Assembly (NCBI RefSeq): GCF_000787695.1
Contig: NZ_BBPH01000142.1
Location: 1-44,825, forward strand
Direction of reading: 5' to 3'
Origin: Paracoccus sp. PAMC 22219
GTDB lineage: Bacteria > Pseudomonadota > Alphaproteobacteria > Rhodobacterales > Rhodobacteraceae
Length of the DNA: 44,825 nt
Positions 28,149 to 35,329 of the stretch are shown here, in pieces (position 1 is the stretch's first letter; each line of letters begins with the position of its first letter). A program made the position numbers and the translations under genes. The notes below the pieces were generated by a model. The model had not been told where the DNA came from. It searched no databases and saw nothing but the letters and a program-made list of their open reading frames with translations.

Positions 28149-30538
28149 CCCAGCACACCGCGCGGCGCAGGCGGTTCCTCGCGCCGGGGTTCGGGGGGCA
28201 CGGCCTCCTGTTCGGTCATCACGGCCACCACATCCGCGGCGATCTTGTCCAGCAGGTCCAGTTCCGCATCCTCGATCTGGCGCGGCGCGCGGTCCATCAG
28301 GCACAGCGCGCCCAGAACATGGCCGTCCGCAGTGCGCAGGGGCGTGCCGACATAGAACCGTCCCTGCCACTGGCGCACCGCCGGGTTGTCGGAAAACCGC
28401 GCGTCCCGGTCCGTGTCGGGCACGACCAGCGTGTCGTCGGCGGCGATGACGTGATTGCACATCGCCTCGGCCCGCGGCATCCAGTTCATGCGCGGTTCCG
28501 TGTCGGTCCGGCGGCCGGGCAGGTCCATGCTTTGCCCGACGATGTATTCCGCATCGGCATCGATGGCGGAAATGAACGCCAGGCTGACGTCGAACACGTC
28601 CGCGGCACGCTTGGCCAGATCGTCCAGATCCTCTCGCGCGTGGCCGTCCAGGATGGCGGTGTGGGCCAGGGCCTCAAGGCGCGCGGTCTCGTCCGCGGGG
28701 GGCGGGGGGGACTGGGTCGCGGCCCGTTCGCTCTGGACCAGGGCCAGCCGTTGGACGGCCTCGTCCATGGACAGCACGATCTGGTCCACGCCAAGCGCCT
28801 CGGCGCGGTCGGCACCGGCCTCCCCCTCGGGGGCGTTCCACAGGGCCAGCACGATGCGCAGATCGGGCCAGCGGCGGCGCAGGCGGCGAACGAAACCGCG
28901 CACGGCGGTGTCGGGATCGCGGCTGAAATAGCCGATGCAGACGGTATCGATCCCCTCAAGGTCCAACCCGTCGACATAGCGCGCGGTGACCACGCCCGTC
29001 GGGAGCTGCACGGCGGCGACATCGGCCAGCCCCAGGGCATGGACCAGCATCTCGGCCGAGATGGCGTCGACCTGCCACTTGCCGCCGATACAAGCGACGC
29101 GCGGGGTTCCGGCGGGGGTGGCGGGGTGATCCTCGCGCAGGTCGTCCAGCAGCTGATCCATGCCGTCGACCACGCGCAGGCGGTGCTCGACCCGGGCATT
29201 GGCGTGGTAATCGTCGCTGGCTTGGCGCAGCACCTCCATCCCCGGCTGGTTGTAGAAGGCCGCGATCCCGGTCGTGCGGATGGCATCCGACGCGATCTCA
29301 TAGGCCTCGTCGGGGTCGTTGGCGATCAGGCGCTGATAGATGCGGGTGGGCAGGTCCAGCGCGGGTGTCGATCCCAGCAGCGTGTCGAAGAACGCCAGCT
29401 GCGGCAGGTTGCGGCCCACGACCAGCAGGCAGACGGTCAGCGGCGTCGACAGGATCAGGCCAAGCGGCCCCCAAAGCGCCGTCCAGAAGGTCGCCGCGGC
29501 GATCAGCGACAGCGCCGACAGCCCGGTCGAGGTGCCGTACAGCATCGGCTCGACGATGTTGTTGCTGACCAGTTCCAGGAACACGATCAGCGCCAGGGCC
29601 ATCAGCACCATCTCCCACCCGGGATCGACGGCAAAGGCCAGTGCCAGCGGAAAGATCGCCGACAGCATCGGCCCGACATAGGGGATGAACCGCATGATCG
29701 CGGCCAGCGTGCCCCACAGGATCCATCCCGGCACGCCGATGGCCCACAGGCCAAGCGCCATGGGAATGCCATAGGTGACGTTCACGACCAGCTGCATCAG
29801 CAGGTATTTGGAGATGCGCTTGCCGGCCTCCTCCAGCGCGTCGGTGGACCGGTGCAGGTTGCCGCCCAGCAGGCGGATCAGCCGGTCGCGCAGATCGCCC
29901 CGGTCCAGCAGGACCAGGAACACAAAGACGACGACGATGCCCAGGGTCGCCAGCGGCGCCAGCGCCGGCGACAGCCACGCGCTGGCGGTCGCAAAGGGAG
30001 ACGGGCCGTCGCCCACGACCGTGACCGCCAGCGGGTCGGCCACGGCGCCGGGTGCGTCCTGCAGGGCGGTGGTCAGTTGTTCCTGGACGGTGGCGATGGT
30101 CTGGAACACGCCGTCGAACAGGCCCGGCCCCTCCATCTGCTGGCCCAGCCCCTGGATCTTGGCGCTGATGGTGGACTGATAGGCGGGCAGTTCGGCGCTG
30201 AGGACACTGACCTGCGAGGTGATCAGCAGCCCCAACCCCAGCAGCATCGCGATGACGGTCAGCATGACCACCGACACCGCCGCGACCTGCGGGATGCCGC
30301 GCCGGACCAGCACCCGCACCAGTGGGCTGAGCGCAAAGCTGATCAGGAAGGCGATGGCCAGCGGAATCAGGACCTCTTGTCCGTAATACAGCAGGCCGAT
30401 GATGACCGTGCCCACGACCAGCCATGCGGCCATGCGCACGATGTCCAGCCGCCCCTCGGGCACGGTGATTGCCGCGTTGGCGTCCTGAGCCAGCAGGGCG
30501 TGCGGGGCCTGATGCGGCCCCGAGGTGTTCGATGTCAT
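28130..30538 (-). CDS. AI-2E family permease fused to a B12-binding-like region and a GAF domain
   Basis: An 802-residue fusion. Residues about 30-370 are an AI-2E/UPF0118 membrane domain with about eight helices: PLAIAFLISFALSPLVRVLV, VVVFVFLVLLDRGDLRDRLI, RFIPYVGPMLSAIFPLALAF and VSNNIVEPMLYGTSTGLSAL. Residues about 445-580 form a Rossmann-like stretch (RVACIGGKWQVDAISAEMLV, IDTVCIGYFSRD, LRIVLALWNAPEGE) resembling B12-binding or response domains without the His signature. Residues about 600-775 are a GAF domain (AMCNHVIAADDTLVVPDTDR, GRFYVGTPLRTADGHVLGAL, CLMDRAPRQ). Start 30538 follows GGGGGACC. The fusion suggests a signal-gated permease. An EcfG-type promoter lies at 30579-30603. Confidence 0.86.
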   Translation of the reverse strand: MTSNTSGPHQAPHALLAQDANAAITVPEGRLDIVRMAAWLVVGTVIIGLLYYGQEVLIPLAIAFLISFALSPLVRVLVRRGIPQVAAVSVVMLTVIAMLLGLGLLITSQVSVLSAELPAYQSTISAKIQGLGQQMEGPGLFDGVFQTIATVQEQLTTALQDAPGAVADPLAVTVVGDGPSPFATASAWLSPALAPLATLGIVVVFVFLVLLDRGDLRDRLIRLLGGNLHRSTDALEEAGKRISKYLLMQLVVNVTYGIPMALGLWAIGVPGWILWGTLAAIMRFIPYVGPMLSAIFPLALAFAVDPGWEMVLMALALIVFLELVSNNIVEPMLYGTSTGLSALSLIAAATFWTALWGPLGLILSTPLTVCLLVVGRNLPQLAFFDTLLGSTPALDLPTRIYQRLIANDPDEAYEIASDAIRTTGIAAFYNQPGMEVLRQASDDYHANARVEHRLRVVDGMDQLLDDLREDHPATPAGTPRVACIGGKWQVDAISAEMLVHALGLADVAAVQLPTGVVTARYVDGLDLEGIDTVCIGYFSRDPDTAVRGFVRRLRRRWPDLRIVLALWNAPEGEAGADRAEALGVDQIVLSMDEAVQRLALVQSERAATQSPPPPADETARLEALAHTAILDGHAREDLDDLAKRAADVFDVSLAFISAIDADAEYIVGQSMDLPGRRTDTEPRMNWMPRAEAMCNHVIAADDTLVVPDTDRDARFSDNPAVRQWQGRFYVGTPLRTADGHVLGALCLMDRAPRQIEDAELDLLDKIAADVVAVMTEQEAVPPEPRREEPPAPRGVLGQRIPD

Positions 30539-30578
30539 GATGGTCCCCCGACATGCCCCCTGCACGGGGGCGCTGGTC

Positions 30579-30603
30579 AACACGGCACGGGGTTCCCGGT
30601 TCC
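30579..30603 (-). promoter_or_regulatory. Candidate EcfG general-stress promoter of the AI-2E/GAF gene
   Basis: On the minus strand GGAAC (30603-30599), 17-base spacer, GTT (30581-30579), matching the alphaproteobacterial EcfG consensus GGAAC-N16/17-GTT. Predicted start near 30571, 33 bases before the ATG. It is divergent from the next site. Confidence 0.55.
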
Positions 30604-30665
30604 GTCATCGCGGGCGGATGCCCGCCGACCGGGCATCTGCGGGTGCGCACGCATCTTATGTTGCC

Positions 30666-30690
30666 GGAACCGCGCCGCGCGGGCGCCGTT
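30666..30690 (+). promoter_or_regulatory. Candidate EcfG general-stress promoter of the PAP2 gene
   Basis: GGAAC at 30666-30670, 16-base spacer, CGTT at 30687-30690: a perfect match to the EcfG consensus, with a start predicted near 30697 and an ATG at 30745. Confidence 0.68.
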
Positions 30691-30744
30691 GCGCTGCGAC
30701 CGGCCCGACGATGGGCCGTGACCGAACCGACGAAAGTTTTTCCC

Positions 30745-31335
30745 ATGAACACCACGATCCGCACCCCCGGCCCCAGTGATGCGGGCGCGCTGGAACAGGC
30801 CGACAAGGAGGCCGCCGTCCAGGCCGCGCGCCACCGCCACCACCCCGCCATCAAGGCCCTTGGCGCGCTGAGCGAGGTGTCCGACCAGGTGCCGCTGTCG
30901 CTGGTCTGCGGCAGCGTGATTTTGGGCGGCGCGCTGGCCGGACAGGATCATGTCGCGCGCACGGGCATGCGGATGATGGCTGCGCATCTGCTGGCCAATT
31001 CGGTCAAGCGGTTGATCAAGGACCGTTTCCGCCGGACCCGCCCGGTCGAGATGATCAAGCGGCAATCCTATCGCTGCGAGCCGGGCGAAAGCCAGGGCGG
31101 GCACGAGACGTCGTTCCCGTCGGGACATACCGCAGGCGCGGTGGCCGTGGCGGCGGTCGTCGCGCGCGACCTGCCGCAGATGGCCGTGCCGGCACTGGGC
31201 GTGGCGGCGCTGGTCTCGGGCATCCAGGTGCCGCGCGGCAAGCACTATCCCGCCGATGTCGCCGCCGGCGCGGTGCTTGGACTGCTGTCGGCGCTGGTCG
31301 TGCGCAGGCTTTGGGACCGGGCTGTCCGCGACTGA
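30745..31335 (+). CDS. PAP2-family phosphatase
   Basis: A 196-residue membrane-associated phosphatase of the PAP2 (type 2 phosphatidic acid phosphatase) superfamily. The three active-site motifs are present: KDRFRRTRP near residue 92 (KxxxxxxRP), ETSFPSGHTAGAVAVAAVVA (PSGH) and VPRGKHYPADVAAGAVLGLL (SRxxxxxHxxxD-like, with His and Asp). Four to five hydrophobic helices fit. The likely substrates are lipid or isoprenoid phosphates. Start at 30745 (MNTTIRTPGPSDAG) lies 55 bases after a perfect EcfG promoter. It is separated by 89 bases from the DUF892 gene, which has its own EcfG promoter. Confidence 0.9.
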   Translation: MNTTIRTPGPSDAGALEQADKEAAVQAARHRHHPAIKALGALSEVSDQVPLSLVCGSVILGGALAGQDHVARTGMRMMAAHLLANSVKRLIKDRFRRTRPVEMIKRQSYRCEPGESQGGHETSFPSGHTAGAVAVAAVVARDLPQMAVPALGVAALVSGIQVPRGKHYPADVAAGAVLGLLSALVVRRLWDRAVRD

Positions 31336-31347
31336 ACTTATGTCAAC

Positions 31348-31372
31348 GGAACATGTGATCCGGGCCGCCGTT
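31348..31372 (+). promoter_or_regulatory. Candidate EcfG general-stress promoter of the DUF892 gene
   Basis: GGAAC at 31348-31352, 16-base spacer, CGTT at 31369-31372, a perfect match, with a start predicted near 31379 and an ATG at 31425. It rules out the in-frame ATG at 31341 as the start, since that lies upstream of the promoter. Confidence 0.72.
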
Positions 31373-31424
31373 CAGTGGCCAGGATACAGCCCCGCGATCG
31401 TGCCGGGCTTAGGGGAGAGACATC

Positions 31425-32089
31425 ATGCAACCGCCACTGACGACACCAAGACCAAATCCGCGACCAAGAAATCCGCCCGCGCGGCAGGTCAGAAGACCGC
31501 CAAGCCCACCGCCGAGGCCCGCACCAAGCGGTCTCAGACCGTCGCCGCCAAATCCAAGGCCAAGGCGGCAAAGCCCGCCGCATCCGACAAGGGTCTTGCC
31601 GACCTGTTCGAGCATGCGCTGGCGGACATGTATTACGCCGAAAAGAAGATCTACAAGACGCTGCCCAAGATGATCAAGGCCGCGGACCATCCCGACCTGA
31701 TCGCCGCCCTGACCGCGCATCGCGAGGAGACTGCGGGCCAGATCGAGACGCTGGAGGCGATCTTCGAGCTGCTGGGCAAGCGTGCCAAGGCCGTGAAATG
31801 CGACGCCATCGACGGCATCCTTGAGGAGGGCGAAAGCCTACTGGAGGATTTCGGTGACAGCATTGCCGCCGATGCCGCGATCATCTTCAGCTGTCAGGCG
31901 GTCGAGCACTACGAGATCACCCGCTATGGCTCGATGAGCGCCTTTGCCGAGGCCTTGGGCATGGACGAGGCCAAGACCCATCTGGACACGATCCTGGCAC
32001 AGGAAAGCGCGGCCGACACCAAGCTGACCGAGCTGGCCGAGGATTCGGTCAATGACGCGGCCGCCGAATACGACGACCACGCTGCCTGA
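31425..32089 (+). CDS. DUF892 (YciE/YciF-type) ferritin-like protein, one-base frameshift after the start
   Basis: A ferritin-like stress protein of the DUF892 family, about 221 residues. A Lys/Ala-rich N-terminal arm of about 55 residues (KTKSATKKSARAAGQKTAKP) precedes the helical domain: LADLFEHALADMYYAEKKIY, AALTAHREETAGQIETLEAI, ADAAIIFSCQAVEHYEITRY and LAQESAADTKLTELAED carry the Glu/His residues of a di-iron four-helix bundle. The ATG at 31425 has a strong GGGGAGAG site but is followed by CAACC in the wrong frame; one extra G (ATGGCAACC) gives MATATDDTKTKSATKKS and a 222-codon gene. It is preceded by its own EcfG promoter and followed by a terminator. The protein likely helps in osmotic or oxidative stress; the basic arm may bind DNA. 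Confidence 0.88.
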
Positions 32090-32096
32090 TTTTAAG

Positions 32097-32123
32097 GGGC
32101 CCCCGCAAACCGGGGGCCCTTTT
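32097..32123. terminator. Rho-independent terminator between converging genes
   Basis: GGGCCCCCG (32097-32105), loop CAAAC, CGGGGGCCC (32111-32119), then TTTT. It lies 8 bases after the DUF892 stop on the plus strand. On the minus strand the stem is followed by CTTAAAA, so it may also serve the esterase gene ending at 32126. Confidence 0.85.
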
Positions 32124-32125
32124 CG

Positions 32126-33181
32126 TCATCCCAGAAAGAACGCCATCATCGCATCGGTGGCCTGCGGCCCCGGTGCCGTATAGCTGCCGGTCGGCTCGCC
32201 ACCGGACCAGGCATGCGCCAAGCCATCGACGCGCCACGTTTCGATCCGCAGGCTGCCCGCATCGTCGCGATAGCGCCCGATATGGACGGCGCGATCGTTC
32301 AGCTTTGCATCCGCCGCGCGCCGGGTCAGGCCGGGTTGCCGGCGCAGCGCCTGGTCCAGCACGGCGTCGGCATTGCGCGGCGATACGGTCTTGTCCGTCG
32401 TCCCATGCACGACGAACAGCCGGCAGCCGACGCCCTGACCGCGATCCGACCCGCCCTGCGACATCGCCTGGAACGCACCCCCCATGTCGGTGGCCGCGCC
32501 GTTCGGCAGGCCCGAATGGCAGGCGACCGCCCCGAAATCATCGGCAAAGACCGCGCCCAGGATCACCGCCATCGCCCCACCGGCCGACAGCCCGGCGGCA
32601 AAGCGCTGGTCGGGGGCCACGGCATGGTCATGGGCGACGCTGCGGGTCAGGTCGACCAGGAACGCGGCCTCGCCCCCGTCGCGGGCGGTGTGGCGGGCCT
32701 CGAACCAGTTCCAGCAGCGGTTCATGTTGGCCTGTGCGGTCTGCGCGGGGGCCACGACGATCACCCGGTGACGTTCCGCCGCCGCCATGATGCCGGTGCC
32801 GCGGGCGAAATCGTCCGGGTCCTGCGTGCAGCCGTGCAGCAGCAGCAGCAGCCCCGCCGCCGGACGCCCGTCCAGCGATGCGGGCAGGTACAGGCGGTAT
32901 TCGCGCGACTGCCCTGCGGCCTGATGCTGGTGCGTGGTCCAACTGGCACCGTCGGGAAGGTCGACGGGCGCGCCGCCGCGTGCGGTCGTGCCGGTGGGAA
33001 AGCCCGTCGGCATCTGCGGCATCTTGGGCATCTGCGGCATCGACAGGCCGCCCGTCGGCATGCGCGGCATCGCGCCACCGCCCAGTTCCGACTGGATCAA
33101 CTGCGTGGCTTGGGCCAGGTCGCCCGACCGCATCAGTTCGGTGATACGGGCCATGTTCATCGGCGTCTGTTCGGTCATCAT
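32126..33181 (-). CDS. PHB depolymerase-type esterase
   Basis: A 351-residue alpha/beta-hydrolase of the PHB-esterase (PhaZ-like, LpqC) family. Landmarks: LLLLLHGCTQDPDDFARGTG (oxyanion loop and Cys-containing motif), NMNRCWNWFEARHTARDGGE, the nucleophile elbow FAAGLSAGGAMA (Ser of GLSAG), VVHGTTDKTVSP (catalytic Asp) and VDGLAHAWSGGEP (catalytic His). Before the domain come a short helix and a Met-Pro repeat (GLSMPQMPKMPQMPTGFP) of unknown use. No signal peptide is seen, so it probably acts inside the cell, perhaps on polyhydroxyalkanoate or its oligomers. ATG at 33181 overlaps the upstream regulator stop (ATGA), so it is cotranscribed with it. Confidence 0.87.
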   Translation of the reverse strand: MMTEQTPMNMARITELMRSGDLAQATQLIQSELGGGAMPRMPTGGLSMPQMPKMPQMPTGFPTGTTARGGAPVDLPDGASWTTHQHQAAGQSREYRLYLPASLDGRPAAGLLLLLHGCTQDPDDFARGTGIMAAAERHRVIVVAPAQTAQANMNRCWNWFEARHTARDGGEAAFLVDLTRSVAHDHAVAPDQRFAAGLSAGGAMAVILGAVFADDFGAVACHSGLPNGAATDMGGAFQAMSQGGSDRGQGVGCRLFVVHGTTDKTVSPRNADAVLDQALRRQPGLTRRAADAKLNDRAVHIGRYRDDAGSLRIETWRVDGLAHAWSGGEPTGSYTAPGPQATDAMMAFFLG

Positions 33182-33603
33182 CGTGTTCCTTTGTTCAATC
33201 GGCAGGCGTCCAGCGCCGCCTTGACCCCGGCTTCCGCCTGGATGGTGCCCAGAACCTCGATCGAGCGGATCGTGGCGGTGATCAGGTCCGGGGGAATGTC
33301 GCGGGCAAAACGGGCAAGCCCGATCACCCGCAGGTCCAGCATCTGGTTGGCGCTTTGCAGCCCCTCCAGTTCGGTGCGGGACAGATCGCGCAGCCCCATC
33401 ACGAAATCGTCGCGCACGATGGCCGGGGCCACCGAGGCGTCGTGACGGTCCAGCTGCGCACGGATCGCGGTGCGGATCAGGTCGCTGCGGCTGGCGTAAA
33501 AGCCCTCGCGCACCAGCAGGTCAATCCGTCCCAGATCGACGAAGCCCAGGTTGATGGTGATCTTTTCGGTATCGGCCGTGCGGGCCGGAGAGGCGGTCGC
33601 CAT
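33178..33603 (-). CDS. Ribbon-helix-helix (CopG-type) transcriptional regulator
   Basis: A 141-residue protein with an RHH DNA-binding motif near residues 14-55: EKITINLGFVDLGRIDLLVR then EGFYASRSDLIRTAIRAQLD. The first strand and the RSDLIR helix are typical of CopG/ParD regulators. The longer helical C-terminal half (LSRTELEGLQSANQMLDLRV and beyond) has no known match to me. It begins at 33603 after a GGAAGGAT site that lies inside a 42-base palindrome, and its stop overlaps the esterase start. It likely autoregulates and controls the esterase. It is not obviously an antitoxin: no toxin gene is adjacent. Confidence 0.82.
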   Translation of the reverse strand: MATASPARTADTEKITINLGFVDLGRIDLLVREGFYASRSDLIRTAIRAQLDRHDASVAPAIVRDDFVMGLRDLSRTELEGLQSANQMLDLRVIGLARFARDIPPDLITATIRSIEVLGTIQAEAGVKAALDACRLNKGTR

Positions 33604-33610
33604 GGTTCGT

Positions 33611-33652
33611 ATCCTTCCTGTTACCATCCATATGGATGTCATCAGGAAGGAT
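33611..33652. promoter_or_regulatory. 42-base palindrome overlapping the ribosome-binding site of the RHH gene
   Basis: Outer arms ATCCTTCCTG (33611-33620) and CAGGAAGGAT (33643-33652) are exact complements. A perfect 14-base palindrome CATCCATATGGATG (33625-33638) sits at the same centre (33631.5). Only three base pairs mismatch. On the transcript the right-hand copy would pair with the Shine-Dalgarno AGGAAGGAT of the regulator gene. Confidence 0.7.
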
Positions 33653-33693
33653 TGCGACCTGATCTTTGTCATTCGCGGGCGAATGCCCCCTGT

Positions 33694-35280
33694 TTACGAC
33701 ACCAGCCGGCGGCGGCGTCCGGTGGCCATGCCCCGCGCAATCGCCTCGGCGATGTCGGCGCAGGCGGTGATGCCTTGGACAAAGGGACGGTCGTGCATCA
33801 GGTAGGGGATCGCCGCCAGGCACAGCCGGCCGCCATACGCGCCTGCACCCAGCAGGCTGTAATCCTGCGCGACTTCGGGGATCTCCTGATCCGCGTCCAG
33901 CAGCGCACGGCGCAGCGTCGGGAAGGGTAGGTCCTCGGTGCTGAGGGGTTTCTGGCCCCGCGCGTCGATGAAGACGCCAAAGCGTTCGGTCCGGTCGTCA
34001 TGGACAATGACGGTGTCGGCGCCGTCGCGGGTCATGTCGTAATCCTCGCCCAGGGGCATGATCGACAGGATGCCGGCATCGCGCAGCGCCAGCACGCGGC
34101 GGATCGATTCCGATGGGACCGCGGCATAGTTGTCGACGAACACCTTCTTCAGCCCCTTGTCAAAGCGGTCGCGGTCATCGTCCGACAGGTCGGGCACGAT
34201 CTCCTCGACCTGTTCGTGCATGCGCAGCAGGGCATAGCGCCAGGCGACGGTGATCTTGTGCGCCTTGTTATGCTCGACCTCGTCCAAATTGGCTCGGGCC
34301 CATTTAAAGGGGTCGGCGGCCTCACGTGCCGCGAAATAGGCGTCGGCAAAGCTGTCGGCGTCCAGCCCGCCCAGCCCGATCTTCAGCGCAAAGGCCGGGT
34401 CGGCCTGCATGATCTCGGCCCGGACCAGATCGAATGCGGCATCCAGCGGCGCGGGGGTGGATAGGCAGGCCGCCAGCGCCGGGGCGGTGGCGATGGTCAG
34501 CGGCTCATAAGGGATGGGGCAATAGAAATCGGCCTCGGGCAGGACGCCCGACCGCGACATCATCACGATGCGCAGATCGGCGGATGCCGGGTCCAGGTCA
34601 AAGCTCAGCTCCTCGCCCCGGCGGCGGAACCGGCCATGCTGGTTCACCACCGCCATCGCCGCGTCGATGGAACTGAGCGAGGTGCCCATGATGCCCACCC
34701 TTACGGCGGGGATGTCGGCCTCGATCAGGCCGGACCAGGGGCTGGGGAAATAGCTGCGGGTGGCCTCGTCCTCGTCGGGGAACGCGTGCCCGGTGGCGAC
34801 GATCACCCGGTCGAAGGGGCCGTCGCGCCCGTCCGCCGTGGTCACGATCAGGCCCGGATCGTCCGACAGGATGTCCAGAACCTCGGTTCCTTCGCGGATG
34901 TCGATGCGGTGGCCCTGCGCCCGCGCCCGATCGACCAGCGATAGCAGTTGGTCGCGGAAATACTCGCCCAGCAGCAGGCGCGGCGTGAACTGGCGGTCGT
35001 CCAGATCCTGCGGGTCCAGCCCATAGGAGGTCAGCCGCGCGTCCGGCTGATCCTGCAGCCAGTCCAGATAGGTGGTGGCGATGGGCGGAATCTCGATGCT
35101 GGCGATGTTGGCCAGCATCGACCGGTTTGACACCTCGGGGGAATAGGGCATGCCGATCCCGGCGCGGGGGCCCTTTTCGTACAGCGTGACCGCCAGCGGC
35201 AGGCCCGTGTCCAGCAGGTGCAGCAACGTATAGATGCCCGTGGGCCCGGTGCCGATGATCGCGATGGTCCTGGCTGTCAT
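33694..35280 (-). CDS. FAD/NAD(P)-binding protein (HydE/NAD_binding_9-like)
   Basis: A 528-residue flavoprotein-like oxidoreductase. The N-terminal dinucleotide-binding loop is IAIIGTGPTGIYTLLHLL, with the acidic ribose-binding Glu in LYEKGPRAGIGMPY; a second nucleotide site is near FDRVIVATGHAFPD and VRVGIMGTSLSSIDAAMAVV. C-terminal GVFIDARGQKPLS and AAIPYLMHDRPFVQG fit the family. Its substrate is unknown. Two ATGs are possible (35292 and 35280); I choose 35280, because an EcfG promoter places transcription start near 35293. This would be a general-stress gene. It is unrelated in sequence to its neighbours. Confidence 0.82.
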   Translation of the reverse strand: MTARTIAIIGTGPTGIYTLLHLLDTGLPLAVTLYEKGPRAGIGMPYSPEVSNRSMLANIASIEIPPIATTYLDWLQDQPDARLTSYGLDPQDLDDRQFTPRLLLGEYFRDQLLSLVDRARAQGHRIDIREGTEVLDILSDDPGLIVTTADGRDGPFDRVIVATGHAFPDEDEATRSYFPSPWSGLIEADIPAVRVGIMGTSLSSIDAAMAVVNQHGRFRRRGEELSFDLDPASADLRIVMMSRSGVLPEADFYCPIPYEPLTIATAPALAACLSTPAPLDAAFDLVRAEIMQADPAFALKIGLGGLDADSFADAYFAAREAADPFKWARANLDEVEHNKAHKITVAWRYALLRMHEQVEEIVPDLSDDDRDRFDKGLKKVFVDNYAAVPSESIRRVLALRDAGILSIMPLGEDYDMTRDGADTVIVHDDRTERFGVFIDARGQKPLSTEDLPFPTLRRALLDADQEIPEVAQDYSLLGAGAYGGRLCLAAIPYLMHDRPFVQGITACADIAEAIARGMATGRRRRLVS

Positions 35281-35299
35281 GTGTGTGTCCATGGAGGGG

Positions 35300-35324
35300 G
35301 AACGCCGCCCGCGAACGGGTGTTC
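35300..35324 (-). promoter_or_regulatory. Candidate EcfG general-stress promoter of the FAD/NAD(P)-binding gene
   Basis: On the minus strand GGAAC (35324-35320), 16-base spacer, CGTT (35303-35300), a perfect match. Predicted start is near 35293, so the leader is very short (about 13 bases to the ATG at 35280), or translation could begin leaderless at 35292. Confidence 0.65.
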
Positions 35325-35329
35325 CGGCA

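Noticed and set aside
28319-30721. Plus-strand frame of 800 codons opposite the AI-2E/GAF gene
   Set aside because: Gln/Arg/His/Asp-rich antisense shadow lacking any hydrophobic helix; the minus strand has permease helices and a GAF domain.
31341-31424. Upstream in-frame ATG for DUF892 at 31341
   Set aside because: It lies before a perfect EcfG promoter and has no ribosome-binding site.
33178-33603. RHH protein as the antitoxin of a toxin-antitoxin pair
   Set aside because: The partner gene encodes a PHB-type esterase rather than a small toxin, and the RHH protein has an unusually long C-terminal half.
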